Assembly (NCBI GenBank): GCA_001910725.1
Contig: MJGA01000013.1
Coordinates: 558,001 to 622,000 of the forward strand
Direction of reading: 5' to 3'
Length of the DNA: 64,000 nt
Source of the DNA: Phanerodontia chrysosporium
Lineage: Eukaryota > Basidiomycota > Agaricomycetes > Polyporales > Phanerochaetaceae
Position 1 is the first letter of the stretch. Each line of letters starts with the position of its first letter. The notes under the pieces are model-generated. The model saw only the letters and a list, made by a program, of their open reading frames with translations. It did no database searches and was not told the origin of the DNA. Below are positions 1 to 11,616 of the stretch, one piece after another. The position numbers and the translations under genes are program-made.

Positions 1-207
1 CTCATGGACTTCATTCTCTATCTCATGGTATATCTCTGATTCGGTCAACGGTACTCTATTCCCAACGTTGTAATTTCGCTAAGCATTTGTACATTAGCCT
101 ATGTAACATCACTCTCTTACTTTGGCACGAGTATTACTATGTTTCCCTGCGGGACCATATGGAGACGTTCCTCTCGAAAAACCTCGAATACCCGGAGAAG
201 TAGCTGT

Positions 208-1114
208 CTATATTGTGTTGTGGAGTACAGCTAGTCTTCTGAATCGCTCAGAATATGGTGCTACGACAGTCGCGAGACCTGCTACGTCAGTCAGCCCTCT
301 GACGACAATGGCATCGAGACCTGGGTTGGTCGCCAGCCGGTCCAACGGCACGAATTCTCTACCCTGTGCACAGAGCCCGAGGTGCGCTGCGTCAAACGAC
401 ACCGTTTTGAGTGACGGCGCCACGGCAAGGGCCTGCAGTAGACTGGACGGCAGCCAAAGATAGTCTGGGCAGAAATACACGGTCTCCTGCAGGATCATGA
501 TCAGCATGCGTCACCGTGTCCTGCATCTACGCAGAGCTGACCATGTTCTTCCACTCGCGCACCATCGACTGGAGCAGCGCGTCGAGCTGGCCGTCCTTCA
601 CGCCCCGTCCGCCCGGTTTTGCGCGTGGCGAGTACACACAGAGGACGCGCGGGTCCAGCGTTGGAAGCACGCGCCGCAGCCCAGCCAGCGAGTCACGAAC
701 AGACATGGTGGTGGCGATGGAGATGCCGTCGAGTTTTGTGGCGGCCTTGAGGATGGTGTAGAGCTCGGGCCCGTACCCGCCGCCTCGGAGGCGGACATGC
801 CGTATGGCTCGACCGAGATGCGGGTCTATCTGGATCGTTGCTGCGACCCTTTTGGTCTGTCGATCAGAAGACAGAGCGAGCGAGGTGTAGAGCACCGGGA
901 GGCCGATGCGGTGCCATCGCTTGCACACAAGCAAGATATGGTACTGCGGGGGTGCTCTCGCGTCTGGGTCAGAGTACTCTAGTTTTGTATCGTACAATCC
1001 ATCGTATCGCAGGAAGAACTCTTCAAGAGGGATCCGCAAGGCGTATGTGAGGACATCGCGGACGAGCTCCTCGGGCAAGCGGTGGATGGTGGCCATTGGC
1101 GCGCCACGAGCCAT
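208..1114 (-). CDS. F-box family protein (copy 1)
   Basis: Two exons (1114-542 and 486-208) join across a 55-bp intron with GT...CAG ends and give about 283 residues; an in-frame ATG at 1096 is the alternative start. The N-terminus carries an F-box-like segment (LPEELVRDVLTYAL) followed by the HILLVCKRWHRIGLPVLYTSL block that recurs in the other F-box genes of this window, then leucine-rich repeat-like sequence with the shared LRRVLPTL motif. F-box proteins usually recruit substrates to SCF ubiquitin ligases; the substrate here is unknown. It lies 1.4 kb downstream of the AKR array on the same strand. The C-terminal end is less certain because further introns cannot be excluded. Confidence 0.75.
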
Positions 1115-2501
1115 AGATGCTAAAATTATGGTCAGCTATGCAAACGAAAACTCTTCTTGAATTACCTGCTTCTGGTTTGCGTTGCGTGGCGAATGTACAG
1201 GGAGAAAGCAAAGCGGCTTCAAACCAGGAAGACGGCGCACGCGAGCGAATAGGCGCTCGCAGGAGGAAACGCGTCCGCGGCTGTTGCAAGACCTGAGACC
1301 TGCAAGCTTCTGCTTCATCACCTCCCCACCTCTCCGTCTACGTTCGTCCGGATGTTGCACGAGCTCTCGCTTGGCTTACCTCGCTGATGGTGTACGATGG
1401 GATTATTGGCAGGACGGTTGAGATGTCAGCGCGCGGTGATGGTCGGTGCAGAATGTCATGTAATGGTGCGTGCATATATCTCGCTATGTTTCTCCTGTTG
1501 TTTCATGGCTCTTACAGATACTAGGGTCCTGAAAACATATGTGTCTGTGTCGATTATCGCTACATTGCAGGTTCAAGAGATCTGGTCCGTTTCCTCCCAC
1601 CCTCCGTCTCCAAGATATAGTACACTCTGCACCCTAGCTCGGTGTGCGGCGATGTTCGTCAAGTCCATGCGGTCAGAGAATCAACCTTCACTCACATTGT
1701 GGTGGTACCCGCGCTCCTTCGCCGTATTACTTCTTCCCAAGACGGAGGATAACCTTTGGTCGTTTGCTATCCGCCTCCTGCGATGCCCTCACTCCTGCTT
1801 GCTTCCTGTTTGTCTGATCAGAGGCCAATCCCTCGAACTTCAGACGCTTCAGCGACGAGCGCATAGAAGACTCTGGGTATTGCTCGTAGTTCATGTATTT
1901 GGCTAGCATCTCGGCGTGGCTCTTGTCCAAAGTCGGCTCCCTCCTTGCGGCTTCCGTTGGGGTGGGCTTGCCGCTCATGCTGCAATGGGTCGAAGGGCTA
2001 TGGTGAATGGCTAGAGGAAGATAACGACCAAGGTCATAGGTGTGAACACTCCATGATGCCTTCGCACTATTCTCATGCGGCGATTCCTTTGTTCTGTTTG
2101 GCGCCAGGTTTCATCCTCATGAATGCATGAAGCCCCAAACCGATGACTCTTCGACACCTGGCATATCATCTGTCAGATAGGGTTGGAAAGACATGACTGC
2201 TGGTCACAGCAATGCCTGTAGGTCGGAGGCAACCTGAGGTTCGCTTCAGAACCTGCATTTAGTGGGTCGCCCACCATGCAGCTTGTAGGTTCGGCGAGAG
2301 GTAGGCGAAATGCCCATTTGGAATCCGACGACATTGTGGCGTTGGCACAGCTCTTGTATACGCAGCCGATTGTGGGTGTCATCAAGCGGGCACGATATCC
2401 CGACGCCCAGAGGCGCCTAGTCGGGATGGTGAGTCGACAAAGCCCAGCCGATAGGTGCGATAGACGCAATGGAGTATCATACATTCCATGGTAACAAGAC
2501 A
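1115..2501. other. Intergenic stretch with one possible small ORF
   Basis: Apart from the short minus-strand reading frame listed at 1727-1978, no reading frame here looks like protein and no RNA gene or repeat was recognised. Confidence 0.5.
1727..1978 (-). CDS. Small basic hypothetical protein or gene fragment
   Basis: An 83-residue frame begins MSGKPTPTEAARREP and ends KRPKVILRLGKK. Its composition (Lys/Arg/Glu rich, with a plausible helical middle around YPESSMRSSLKRLKFEGL) looks more like protein than the opposite-strand frame. I do not recognise the family. It could be the last exon of a decayed gene rather than a complete small gene, since nothing upstream on the same strand is clearly coding. 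Confidence 0.35.
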   Translation of the reverse strand: MSGKPTPTEAARREPTLDKSHAEMLAKYMNYEQYPESSMRSSLKRLKFEGLASDQTNRKQAGVRASQEADSKRPKVILRLGKK

Positions 2502-3721
2502 TCAAATCCAATATTTAGGAGCTGTAGGTCTCGCTTTCTTCCAGGCCTCCTCACAAGCTTGGACAACGGCCTCTGGCAGAGGGCCCTTCTCACTATAAGA
2601 CGCGATCATTACATATCATGAGACAGATCGTACATGAATTTGACCACTTACCAGTCCGCCAGATTATCCTCTAACTGCTTCCTGTTGCTGACCGCGACGA
2701 TGATGCCGTGGTCTCCGGGCTGCAGCTTGCTGTGCCATTGCAGCCACCGCAAAGCGACCTCCGCAAGCGTGAGCCATGGGCCTTGACGACCTCGAGCAGC
2801 TCCGCCACGGCCTGTGCGGCGGGGAGGTACCGCGACTTGTACATCCACGACAGCGGGTCGCTAGCCCGGAACTTGCTGAGCGGCACCTCCGATGTCGTGT
2901 CGGGCAGGAAGAAGCGATTCGTGAGGTACCCGCCGGCGAGCGGCGTGTACGCGGCGTACCTGATGCCGAACTTGCGCAGACACGGGAAGAGCTCGTCCTC
3001 CGCAGAGCGGTCGATGATGTTGTACACGCCCTCGTACACGCTCGGCTCGACGAAGCCGCGTCGCTTGCAGATTCCCACAACCTCGGCAACTTCCCAGGCC
3101 GGGAAGTTGCTCAGGCCCAGTTCCTCGCTGCGTAAAGGCCTAGTAAGTCGGATGTGTTTTGCGAAGTGAAGGAGCTCACAATCCCCCAAACTTCTTAATC
3201 TCGTCTAGGGCTTCCAGAGTATCCTCGTAGGGTACGCTGCGGTCTGGCGCATGAAGGTAGAACACACGGATCTTTTGCGCACCGAGAGCCTCCTGGCATA
3301 TTTTGAAGGTCTCCTTTAGCTTCGCTGGCTCGTGGTCTCCTGGAGCCAGTGGAAAGATCTTGGTGTCAACGCGCGCGACACCCCGCAAATCGAGAGTGCC
3401 GATCAGCTGTTCATTCATATTGTGAGCACTGGTCTAGAACCAAAACTCGGGTGAGCGACGAGCTGACTTTCTCAGAAGTGCCCTGAGCGTAGATGCGCGA
3501 GGTGTCGATGCCAGTCTGCCCATGGCTGAGCATGAGATCGATGAAGTCCTGGACGATTGCTGGGTCCGAGACACGCTCGCCGGTTCCGGGAGCCCCGAGC
3601 TGAGCAGCACCCTTCCGGTTATCGAGTCAATGTGTTGTGCGTATACCTTTTACTAGAATCAAGTTGGACTTACAAGGATAACGGGAATGCGGGGGACGCT
3701 GTCAGCGGGAGTGAGACCCAT
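2502..3721 (-). CDS. Aldo-keto reductase, AKR7-like (array copy A)
   Basis: Five exons (3721-3674, 3611-3468, 3406-3180, 3127-2652, 2592-2502) give about 328 residues, the usual AKR length. Enzymes of this family reduce aldehydes or ketones with NADPH on a (beta/alpha)8 barrel in the cytosol; fungal relatives resemble aflatoxin B1 aldehyde reductase. The catalytic tetrad is visible: Asp and Tyr in GIDTSRIY, Lys in RVDTK, His in YLHAPDRSVP. Exon lengths 144, 227 and 91 are identical in copies B, C and F, apart from one missing base in exon 3 of copy B. Exon 4 lacks one base near 2774 (inside AHGLTLAEVALRW); restoring the frame there gives full alignment with the siblings. The start is the ATG giving MGLTPADSVPRIPVIL, longer than in the other copies. 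Confidence 0.85.
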
Positions 3722-4094
3722 GAGTATGACGGACAGGAGAGAGCGCGAGGCGTGCTCCGCGACCATACGCCCGACAGGTATAAACCTTGACACCGTGCGA
3801 CAGTCTTGTGAACGCAGCTCGCACGGAGGTCGCTGCTGTGAAACGGGCTCTATTGAGTATGCGAAGCCCTATAGCACCCGAATGTTCATCCCTCGAGCTA
3901 CCAGCCAATGAGTCGTCATAGTGTCGTAGAGCTACGCATGGCAGTCTCCGACCTGCTTCGTGAGCCAGATCGGGTTCGACAAGGCGCATGGCCCAATCGC
4001 ACCTGGTACCGTACATGAAAGTTTCGTTCCTCGGTACCAAGTACTGTCCACACACACTTGCATTCCATTCCTTTCGCTTTTTGGGTTTCGTATG

Positions 4095-5295
4095 TCAAAC
4101 ACAGTAGCTGGATGCCACTGGCTTCGCAGTCCTCCAAGCTTCGTCGCAGGCTGCAAGAATAGACTCGGGCAGCGGCCCTTTCTCACTGTATCGAAGGTCT
4201 TACGTCACCGATCCGGCTTATACGAACAGGCACGAACTCACCAGTCCGCCAGGTTGGTCTCAAGCTGCTCCTTGTTGTCGGCAGCCGTTACGATGCCGTG
4301 GTCGCCGGGCTCGAGCTTGCTATGCCACTGTAGCCATCGCAGCGCGACCTCCGAGAGCGTCAAGTTGTGTGCCTTGACGACCCGCAGGAGCTCTGCAACA
4401 GCACTCGTGATCGGGGGTACAAGTACCTAGTCTTGTAGAAGTCGAAAGCTGGGCACTTGTCTGCGTCGTAGTTTGGCAGCGGGATTTCTTTGGTCTCGCC
4501 AGGCACGAAGAACGAGTCGGTGAGGTAGCCGCCAGCGAGCGGACAGTAGGCCGCAAACTTGATGCCGAACTTGCGCAGGCAGGGGAACAGCTCAGGCTCG
4601 ACGTTGCGCTCGATGATATTGTAGCCGCCTTGATAGACTGTAGGCAGGACGAAGCCGCGACGTTTGCAGATACCCACGATTTCTGCGACCTCCCACGCGG
4701 GGTAGTTGCTCAATCCAAATTCATCGCTGAAGACGTCCCGGCAATCAGACGCGAGAGATGCTCTAGAATATGTGCATCACTCACAATCCGCCGGACTTCC
4801 ATATCTCGTCCATTCCTTCTAGGGTATCCTCGTATGGGACGCTACGATCTGGAGCGTGAAGGTAGAGAACCCTAATCTTCTTGCCGTTCAGGGCATCCGA
4901 GCAAATCTTGAATATCTCCTTGAGCCTCTGCGGGGAGTGATCCCCGGTGCAGCGGCCAAGATCTTGGTGTCGACGCGGAGAGCGCCTCGTAAATCGAGGG
5001 TGCCAACGAGCTAGAGGGACAGACTACAAGGTTAGCGCGTTCACATGGCGTAACACGCTGACCCGACCTGCTGAGAGGTGCCTTGGCAGTAGAGGTGTGC
5101 AGTGTCGATCCCCTTATATCCATTTTGGAGCAAAACATCGACGAGTTCTTGTGCGACTGCTGTGTCGGTCACCCGCCCTCCAGCTGCGACCGAGCCAAAT
5201 GGGCCAGTTCCCTAGACGTAGGATGCTCTCAGCATACGACATGTGTCAACCAGCACGCCTATGAGACCCACCAAAAGCACAGGGATGGGGGCCAT
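4095..5295 (-). CDS. Aldo-keto reductase, AKR7-like (array copy B)
   Basis: Five exons (5295-5272, 5211-5068, 5010-4785, 4726-4242, 4185-4095), about 323 residues. Asp/Tyr of the tetrad are in GIDTAHLY, Lys in RVDTK and His in YLHAPDRSVP. Copies B and C form a sister pair: both start MAPIPVLL, both have the CQGTSQQ end of exon 2 and the NLTLSEVALRWLQ block. Two single bases appear to be missing: in a C4 run at 4942-4945 (exon 3 is 226 bp instead of the invariant 227) and in a G5 run at 4413-4417. If these are real and not read errors, the copy is a pseudogene. Confidence 0.8.
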
Positions 5296-5880
5296 GATAG
5301 CGAGGTGTCACTGACGTATGTACGAAGGACACACTCGCCAATTTGACACATGGACCATGCTACATGGTTAGAGTTTGCACAGCTCCTGTCTACATGTGCA
5401 CAGTTCGGCGTTTTTGGCTGCTCCGTGTCGGGGTTCCTCGGCCCGGGAGGGTTTCACTTTGGTAGTTTAGCAATAGCTTGGAAGACAATAATCCCTCCCT
5501 AGACAAGAGATATACGCCAAATACTTCCGCAATAGCTCAGGTTTTGGTAGATCAGAGTTAGCGGTGCGATATGGACAGACTCGGAGACCGACGCGCGCAC
5601 GTAGGAACATTAAAACTCCGATAGCCTCGTGGCGTATGCTTCACTTCTGCAAACGACCTTGTGACACTGCAGGACATTTCGTGAGGATGTGGCGTCTGCG
5701 GAACAGGGCCCAGCCGAGTACGCGAACCTTGCTGGGACTTCAGCGTCCGAACATTCTCTTTGCATCGTTACCACGGGACGCTAACTCGTGACAGTGTGCC
5801 AGTGGTATGTTTGTGCGATGCATCATTCGACTTGCTGTTAATACACAGCCACACTCCGTTTGCCTCATACTTTGTCGCCG
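5296..5880. other. Intergenic, no gene seen
   Basis: Spacer between AKR copies B and C; it should hold the promoter of B and the 3-prime end of C. No coding pattern or repeat recognised. Confidence 0.5.
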
Positions 5881-7084
5881 TTAGATCCAATAGTTCGAAG
5901 ACGCTGGCTTCGCCTTTCTCCAAGCCTCGTCGCAGGCTTCGATGATGGACTCCGGCAAGGGGCCCTTTTCGCTATACCACAGTGTCACATCACATTCGTC
6001 TCATCCAAACAGGCATAGGACTCACCAGTCTAACAGGTTCGTCTCCAGTTGCTCCTTGTTGTCTGCTGCCATGACGATGCCGTGATCGCTCGGCTGGAGC
6101 TTGCTGTGTCGCTGAAGCCATCGAAGTGCGACCTCCGACAGCGTCAAGTTGTGAGCCTTGACGACCCGAAGGAGCTCTGCGACGGCGGCCATCGTGAGTG
6201 GGTTCTCATATCTGGCCTTGTAGAAGAAGGAGGCCGGGTACTTCTCCGAATCGTAGTTGGGCAGTGGGACGTCTTGGTGTCATCGGAAACGAAGAACGAG
6301 TTGGTGAGGTATCCGCCAGCGAGCGGACAGTAGGCCGCAAATTTGATACCGAACTTGCGAAGGCAGGGAAGCAGCTCGGCCTCGACATTGCGTTCGATGA
6401 TATTGTAGCCGCCTTGACAGACAGTCGGCGGAACGAAACCTCGTCGCTTACAGATACCTACGATCTCGGCGACCTCCCACGCTGTGAAGTTGCTCATGCC
6501 AAACTGCTCGCTTTAGCCAAGGTGTATAGTAAATCAGATATGATGATGTTTTTGAACACATGACCACTTACAAACCGCCTGCTTTCCATATTTCGTTTAT
6601 TCCCTCGAGAGTATCCTCGTAGGGTACGCTGCGATCTGGAGCGTGAAGATACAGGACACGTATCTTCTTGCCTTTCAGAGCATCCGAACAGATCTTGAAT
6701 AGCTCTTTGAGCCTCTGCGGGGAATGATCTCCCGGCGTAGCGGCCAGAATCTTCGTGTCCACGCGCAAAGCACCCCGTAAGTCAACAGTACCGACGAGCT
6801 AGAGAAAGAGCTCGCAGCGTCAGTGAGTTCAAGGTCATGTCACCCAGTATATCTAACCTGTTGCGAGGTGCCTTGGCAATAGGCATGGGCGGTATCGATA
6901 CCGTTATGTCCATATTGAAGCAAAAGATCCACAAGCTCTTGCACAGCTGCCGTGGTGGTTACCCTTCCTCCATTTTCCGGAGTGCCGAAAGGAGCTGTTC
7001 CCTGTGAATAACGCCGTCAACTAGCTGAACGTCATCACCAAGCGCAGATGCGATGCTCACGAGAAGTACAGGAATGGGGGCCAT
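5881..7084 (-). CDS. Aldo-keto reductase, AKR7-like (array copy C)
   Basis: Five exons (7084-7061, 7001-6858, 6798-6572, 6510-6026, 5971-5881), about 323 residues, closest to copy B in N-terminus and in exon 4. Tetrad residues are Asp/Tyr in GIDTAHAY, Lys in RVDTK and His in YLHAPDRSVP. One base is missing near 6272, just before the VPLPNYDSEKYPA stretch; after that point the sequence follows copy B in the shifted frame to the last intron. A TATA-like box lies about 80 bp upstream of the start. Confidence 0.82.
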
Positions 7085-7583
7085 GTTTGCTAGTGTTGAG
7101 GGCCCACAAAGAGGATGGAATCGACGGCTCGTAGAAAGACGGCGACGACGCCGTTTGGCACGCTATATAAGCTGGGTTGTTAGAGTTTGCACAGCTTCTA
7201 ATGGCTGCCACGCGCATCATTCGGCGAGACCAGGTCGCTCCGTGTCGGTGTATGTGTTCGCTCCCCTCGAAAGATTCCGCTTTCATGAGTAAATACCCGT
7301 ATCAGACAAGGAAGAACTCAGCGAAGACACTATGCGGAGTACAATAACTGCAGCTTGAGGAGTCATGCGTGGGTAACGCAGAACTGAAGTAAATCTGCCA
7401 GATTGCATGTACCGTAGAGGAACCTCGGCGAGACGGCGCCATCGCCGATGGCCTCGTGGTACTGCGCAGCAATACAGGACCACCGACTCGGCAGGCAGGT
7501 CATGCAACAGATGATTCTTCTATATCACACCCATCAAGGTGTGTCATACATATTCAGCAAGTTCGATCCGTGCCCATTGAGGC
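7085..7583. other. Intergenic, AKR C promoter side
   Basis: Holds the TATA-like box of copy C; otherwise no gene or repeat recognised. Confidence 0.5.
7163..7169 (-). promoter_or_regulatory. TATA-like box of AKR copy C
   Basis: TATATAG on the minus strand about 80 bp before the start codon at 7084, a plausible position for fungal core promoters. Confidence 0.4.
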
Positions 7584-8785
7584 TCAGAAAAAATAAGTAT
7601 GTTGTACGGTACCCTTAGCCTTTTTCCAGACATCCTCGCAAGTCTGAACGACTGCCTCAGGCAGTGGCCCTTTCGCACTGAAAGCGAAAGAAATCAATCT
7701 TTTGATACGACTCTCGGGTGTTGACTGACCTGTCTGTAATAGTAGTTCGGAGCTGCTCCGTCCTACTGGCCGCGACTATGATCCCGTGGTCCCCAGGTTG
7801 CAGCTTACTGTGCCACTGTAACCAGCGGAGAGCGACCTCAGTGAGCGTCAGCGCATGTGCGTGTGCGACTGCCTTCAGCTCTGCGATCGCAGGCGCCGCA
7901 GGGAAGTAACGGCCGCTGTAGAGGCGCGAGGACGCCCAGTTTGGATCGAACTTTGAGAGACCGTTGCCGTCGCTGGTGGCATCAGGGAGGAAAAACCGTT
8001 CTGTGAGATACCCGCCTGCGAGTGGCGTGTATGCAGCGTATTTGATGCCGAATTTACGGAGGCAGGGGAAGAGCTCGTCTTCGGTGAGCCGGTCGAGGAT
8101 GTTGTAGACGCCTTCATATACAGTGGGCTTTACGAAGCCACGCCTCTCGCAGATACCGACGAGGTCAGCCACTTCCCAAGCAGGATAGTTGCTGAGACCG
8201 AATTCTTCGCTAACGAGAATTGTAAGCGAATTATGCTGAACACGGTGCAGGCTGAGACTCACAATCCTCCAGATCTGTAAATTTCATCAATGGCCTCCAG
8301 CGTACTTTCGAAAGGAACGGTACGATCTGGCATGTGCAGGTAGTAAACTCGAATTTTCTTCCCGCCGAGGGCCTCAACTGAAGCCTTGAATGTCTCCTTG
8401 ATTTTCTCCGGTGCGTGATCGCCGGGCTTGAAAGGGTAATTCTTTGTATCGATGCGGGCTAGACCCCTCAGATCTAGGCTTCCTAGGAGCTGGCCCCAAT
8501 AGCCGACGCATTAGCGGCATATTCCTGGTATGAGACGAGCTGCGCGTGTACCTGCTCCGAAGTGCCCTCGCCATAGATACGCGAAGTATCGATACCGACG
8601 TGGCCATTGCTGACCATGAGATTGACGAACTCTTGAACGACTGCGCGGTCAGAAACCCGTACATTTGCGGCAGTCGCTGCGCCGAGTTGACCTGCGCCCT
8701 GCGAGGAAAAAGTGTCAACGTGACATCAATGTGTTCGTGAATAGCGCGTTGTACTGACAAGGATAAGCGGAACTCGAGTGTTCAT
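7584..8785 (-). CDS. Aldo-keto reductase, AKR7-like (array copy D, intact)
   Basis: Five exons (8785-8759, 8698-8552, 8489-8263, 8209-7730, 7677-7584) join without any frame problem to 324 residues, so this is the only unbroken member of the tandem array. Tetrad: Asp/Tyr in GIDTSRIY, Lys in RIDTK, His in YLHMPDRTVP. Exon 2 carries one extra codon and exon 5 one extra codon relative to the siblings. The start MNTRVPLIL closely matches that of copy F at 27 kb, suggesting D and F share an ancestor. A TATA-like box sits about 75 bp upstream. Confidence 0.9.
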
Positions 8786-10168
8786 GGGAATATGGGTGCG
8801 TTGCTGGTGTGCCAGTACAGAGTAGGTCACTACCATGGTCTGGAGGAGACATACGCTGGATTTATACCCTCTTTGACTTGTAGGCGTCGGCGGTGGACTC
8901 CGCATGATGACAAGAAGGAGTTTGTCTAGACAGCTGATCGGTGGGTAAATTACGAGATGCATGCAGGTCATACTACCGTTCGCAGCGAGATTTGCCCACA
9001 CCATATCAGTATAAGCGGGGCACGTTTGCCTAGGCCCAGGCAGGGATTCTCCTGAGGGACTGGTGTTTGAGAGCATGACCGACTGCCCTGCAATCGTAGC
9101 GGTGCTGCAACAGCGAGGATCGCGAAAAGAGAATGTCAAGTAGAATATTGCAATTGAGCACGCGCATTTAGCGTCGATGCGCAGCATAGGGATCGGCTGC
9201 AAATCCAGTGTGCACTGTTCGTCAATATGAATGCCATAGTCATAACTTGAAGACATACGCATAGAAGCTCGCGTTGTATCAGGACCTCGACTGAGCCTTA
9301 GCAAAATAGGTTCCGACAGAGAACGCCGTCACGGAGGCACCAATAACATAGAAGCCCACGTCGCTGAGGTGCAAGCTTTCATCCACCTCGTCATATTCAT
9401 TCGATTGTGCGAACCAGCAATACTAATCAATGTGCAAATTTGCCGAAAATCATGTGCGTTCGTGCTTGTCTTCGTCGACCCTAGCGTTGCTGCTGAAGCC
9501 GGAATATACGACCATGTTCTCCAGCACTTTCACTAGCGATTGTCAACTCACTAAACAAGTGTATATCAATGTAACAGCTTGCTATGTTTCACGAGCCAGA
9601 GATTTAGAAGTGCAGACATAGCGAATGAACGCAAGGAGAAAGGTTTGCTGGAAACGAACCGCCCGCTGCCTGCCACATATGGTAGAAGGCGCATCACGTT
9701 CTCCTCCCTGCCCCATTTGGCGAGGAAGCGCCCAAAGCGTCCCGATCCGGCAGACGCCCCCGAGTCGTCAACACCCAGCAAATCCCCCGTCAAGGCCGGC
9801 ATTCCTCAAGGTGAGCCCCCATTCTGCCTGTCTGGTGCTGCAGAAATGCTGCTGGGACGTTCTGGGAGCGATTGGGAGCAGTTTGGGCCCGGAAGGAGGG
9901 TGGATTGCACGCGGACAGCGTGGATGCGGCAGGCAAACGGCGGGTGTAGGAAACATGGGTACGGCTACTCAAGCGTCGTCGACAAAACTTCCCCATCAAG
10001 ACCAGCGTCGGCGAGCAGCTGAGAAGGAGGGAGCACACCCTTTGCCTGTGGTAATGAAGAAGACACCTGCCTTCCGCCCCAGTCTGTGAAAGACCGTCCC
10101 GCGATCACGCGCATTGCAAGCACCAGACTTCAGCGGAACAGGGCTGACCAGGCTTTTTCTTAGACAAA
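8786..10168. other. Intergenic, no gene seen
   Basis: Several overlapping open frames on both strands lack a coherent coding pattern or splice-linked continuation. The right part (about 9.6-10.1 kb) is GC-richer and is the promoter side of the uL23 gene. Confidence 0.45.
8860..8866 (-). promoter_or_regulatory. TATA-like box of AKR copy D
   Basis: TATAAAT on the minus strand, about 75 bp before the start codon at 8785. Confidence 0.45.
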
Positions 10169-10860
10169 ATGGCCAGTGCAAAGACTTCCAAGGCCAAGAC
10201 CTCGGCACCCAAGGGTACGCTACATAGCTGCTTTGCGCCGTGCACGAGCACTAAAGTTCCTGCTGCAGCCTCTGCGCAGAATGCCAAGGCCAAGGCCGCG
10301 AAGAAGGCAGCTCTTGCGGGCACCAACTCCCAGGCGTACCGCAAGAAGCGCACCTCGGTCTCCTTCCACCGCCCCAAGACCCTCCGCCTTCCCCGCAACC
10401 CCAAGTACCCCCGCAAGTCTGTCAACCATGCGCCACGGATGGACCAGTTCAGGACGATCGTTTCGTGCGTCAATTTTGCGCAATGCGAGAAAACACGATG
10501 TTCATTCTGTTTGCAGGCCACTGAACACTGAGTCTGCGATGAAGAAGATTGAGGAGCACAACACTCTCGTCTTCATCGTTGACATCCGTGCCAACAAGCG
10601 TCAGATCAAGGACGCTGTCAAGAAGCTGTACGACGTCCAGGCCGCCAAGGTCAACACCCTCATCCGGTAAGCTTTGTCCGTTGAAGATATCTGTTCCCCC
10701 GACTAAACATGCTTCCAGACCGGATGGCAAGAAGAAGGCGTACGTCCGGCTGACAGCGGACCACGATGCGCTCGATGTTGCGAACAAGGTTAGTTCCTGA
10801 GCAGTCTTGTAGCTTTGGATTGAGGACTGACTTTTTCTCCTGCAGATTGGTTTCATCTAA
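10169..10860 (+). CDS. RPL25: 60S ribosomal protein uL23 (L25/L23a)
   Basis: Five exons (10169-10214, 10269-10464, 10517-10666, 10719-10788, 10846-10860) join to 158 residues, the normal size for eukaryotic uL23. The N-terminus is a Lys/Ala-rich extension, followed by the conserved [20 protein letters not shown] block and the [21 protein letters not shown] motif (here [20 protein letters not shown]), ending [12 protein letters not shown]. The protein lies at the exit of the peptide tunnel of the large subunit and is a docking site for nascent-chain factors. The last exon codes only for IGFI and the stop. Four short introns in a small ribosomal gene are usual in basidiomycetes. Confidence 0.97.
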
Positions 10861-11616
10861 ACCGCTTGCTCTTCATTCTGGGAACGCCTCCTTCGCCCTG
10901 GGTCTATCCTTATGCTGTCCGCCCTGTCGTCTTTGCACTGCACTATATCTCACGCCTTGTATGTTTCTACCCATGCCATTAAGTCTGAAGCAATATGCTG
11001 CCGGTGGGATGTATGTACTGCGGGTGCGAATACGAGGAAAGAGACGCGAGGATGCACCGCTTGTGCCTTGCACAGGATATGTATGACGAGTGCTCTGATG
11101 GACCATCTTCTCGAGCGGGTTTGAAGCCATGCCATGGTGATGGACTTCGTCGTCCACCCACGGTGTCCAAGATGTCCGCCGTTGCAGCCAACACCCTTCG
11201 AGAGAGAAATTTGAGATGAAAAGCACAGCTTATATTTATCACCTGTTGCCATCTCGTGGACGAGGCCGTTGAGCAGATGTCGTCAGGAAAAGCGCGAAAA
11301 GGGTCTGGACAACGCAACTTTGATGCGGCCAAAACAAGAACAAACGCGGGGGCGTCGCCCGCTCTCTCGCGCTTGTTTCACTTGCCGACTCCCCTTCACC
11401 TTCCCCTCGAAATAATTTATTCCTGGGTTCTCCTTCACCGACACACTGCCCGCCATAGCAGCACCACGCTCTTTCGACTTCTGGCAGACCATCCTCCAGC
11501 GTCTCGCCGTCCTCGCTTTGCAGCAATAACCTCCAATATCATCTGTTACTACCCAGTGACCACCGCCATCTCGTCCTAACATCTTCCCAGCTTTGCTGGC
11601 CCGTCTTTGTCCCTCC
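10861..11616. other. Intergenic, 3-prime end of uL23 and promoter of the mucin gene
   Basis: No coding pattern. The stretch from about 11.35 kb to the mucin start is rich in C/T on the plus strand, as is common just upstream of fungal transcription starts. Confidence 0.4.

Noticed and set aside
7550..7580. GTTCGATCC resembling a tRNA B box
   Set aside because: No matching A box or cloverleaf arms around it.
8726..9304. 192-codon minus-strand frame upstream of AKR copy D
   Set aside because: Overlaps the AKR D first exon and promoter in another frame and has no coherent protein features.
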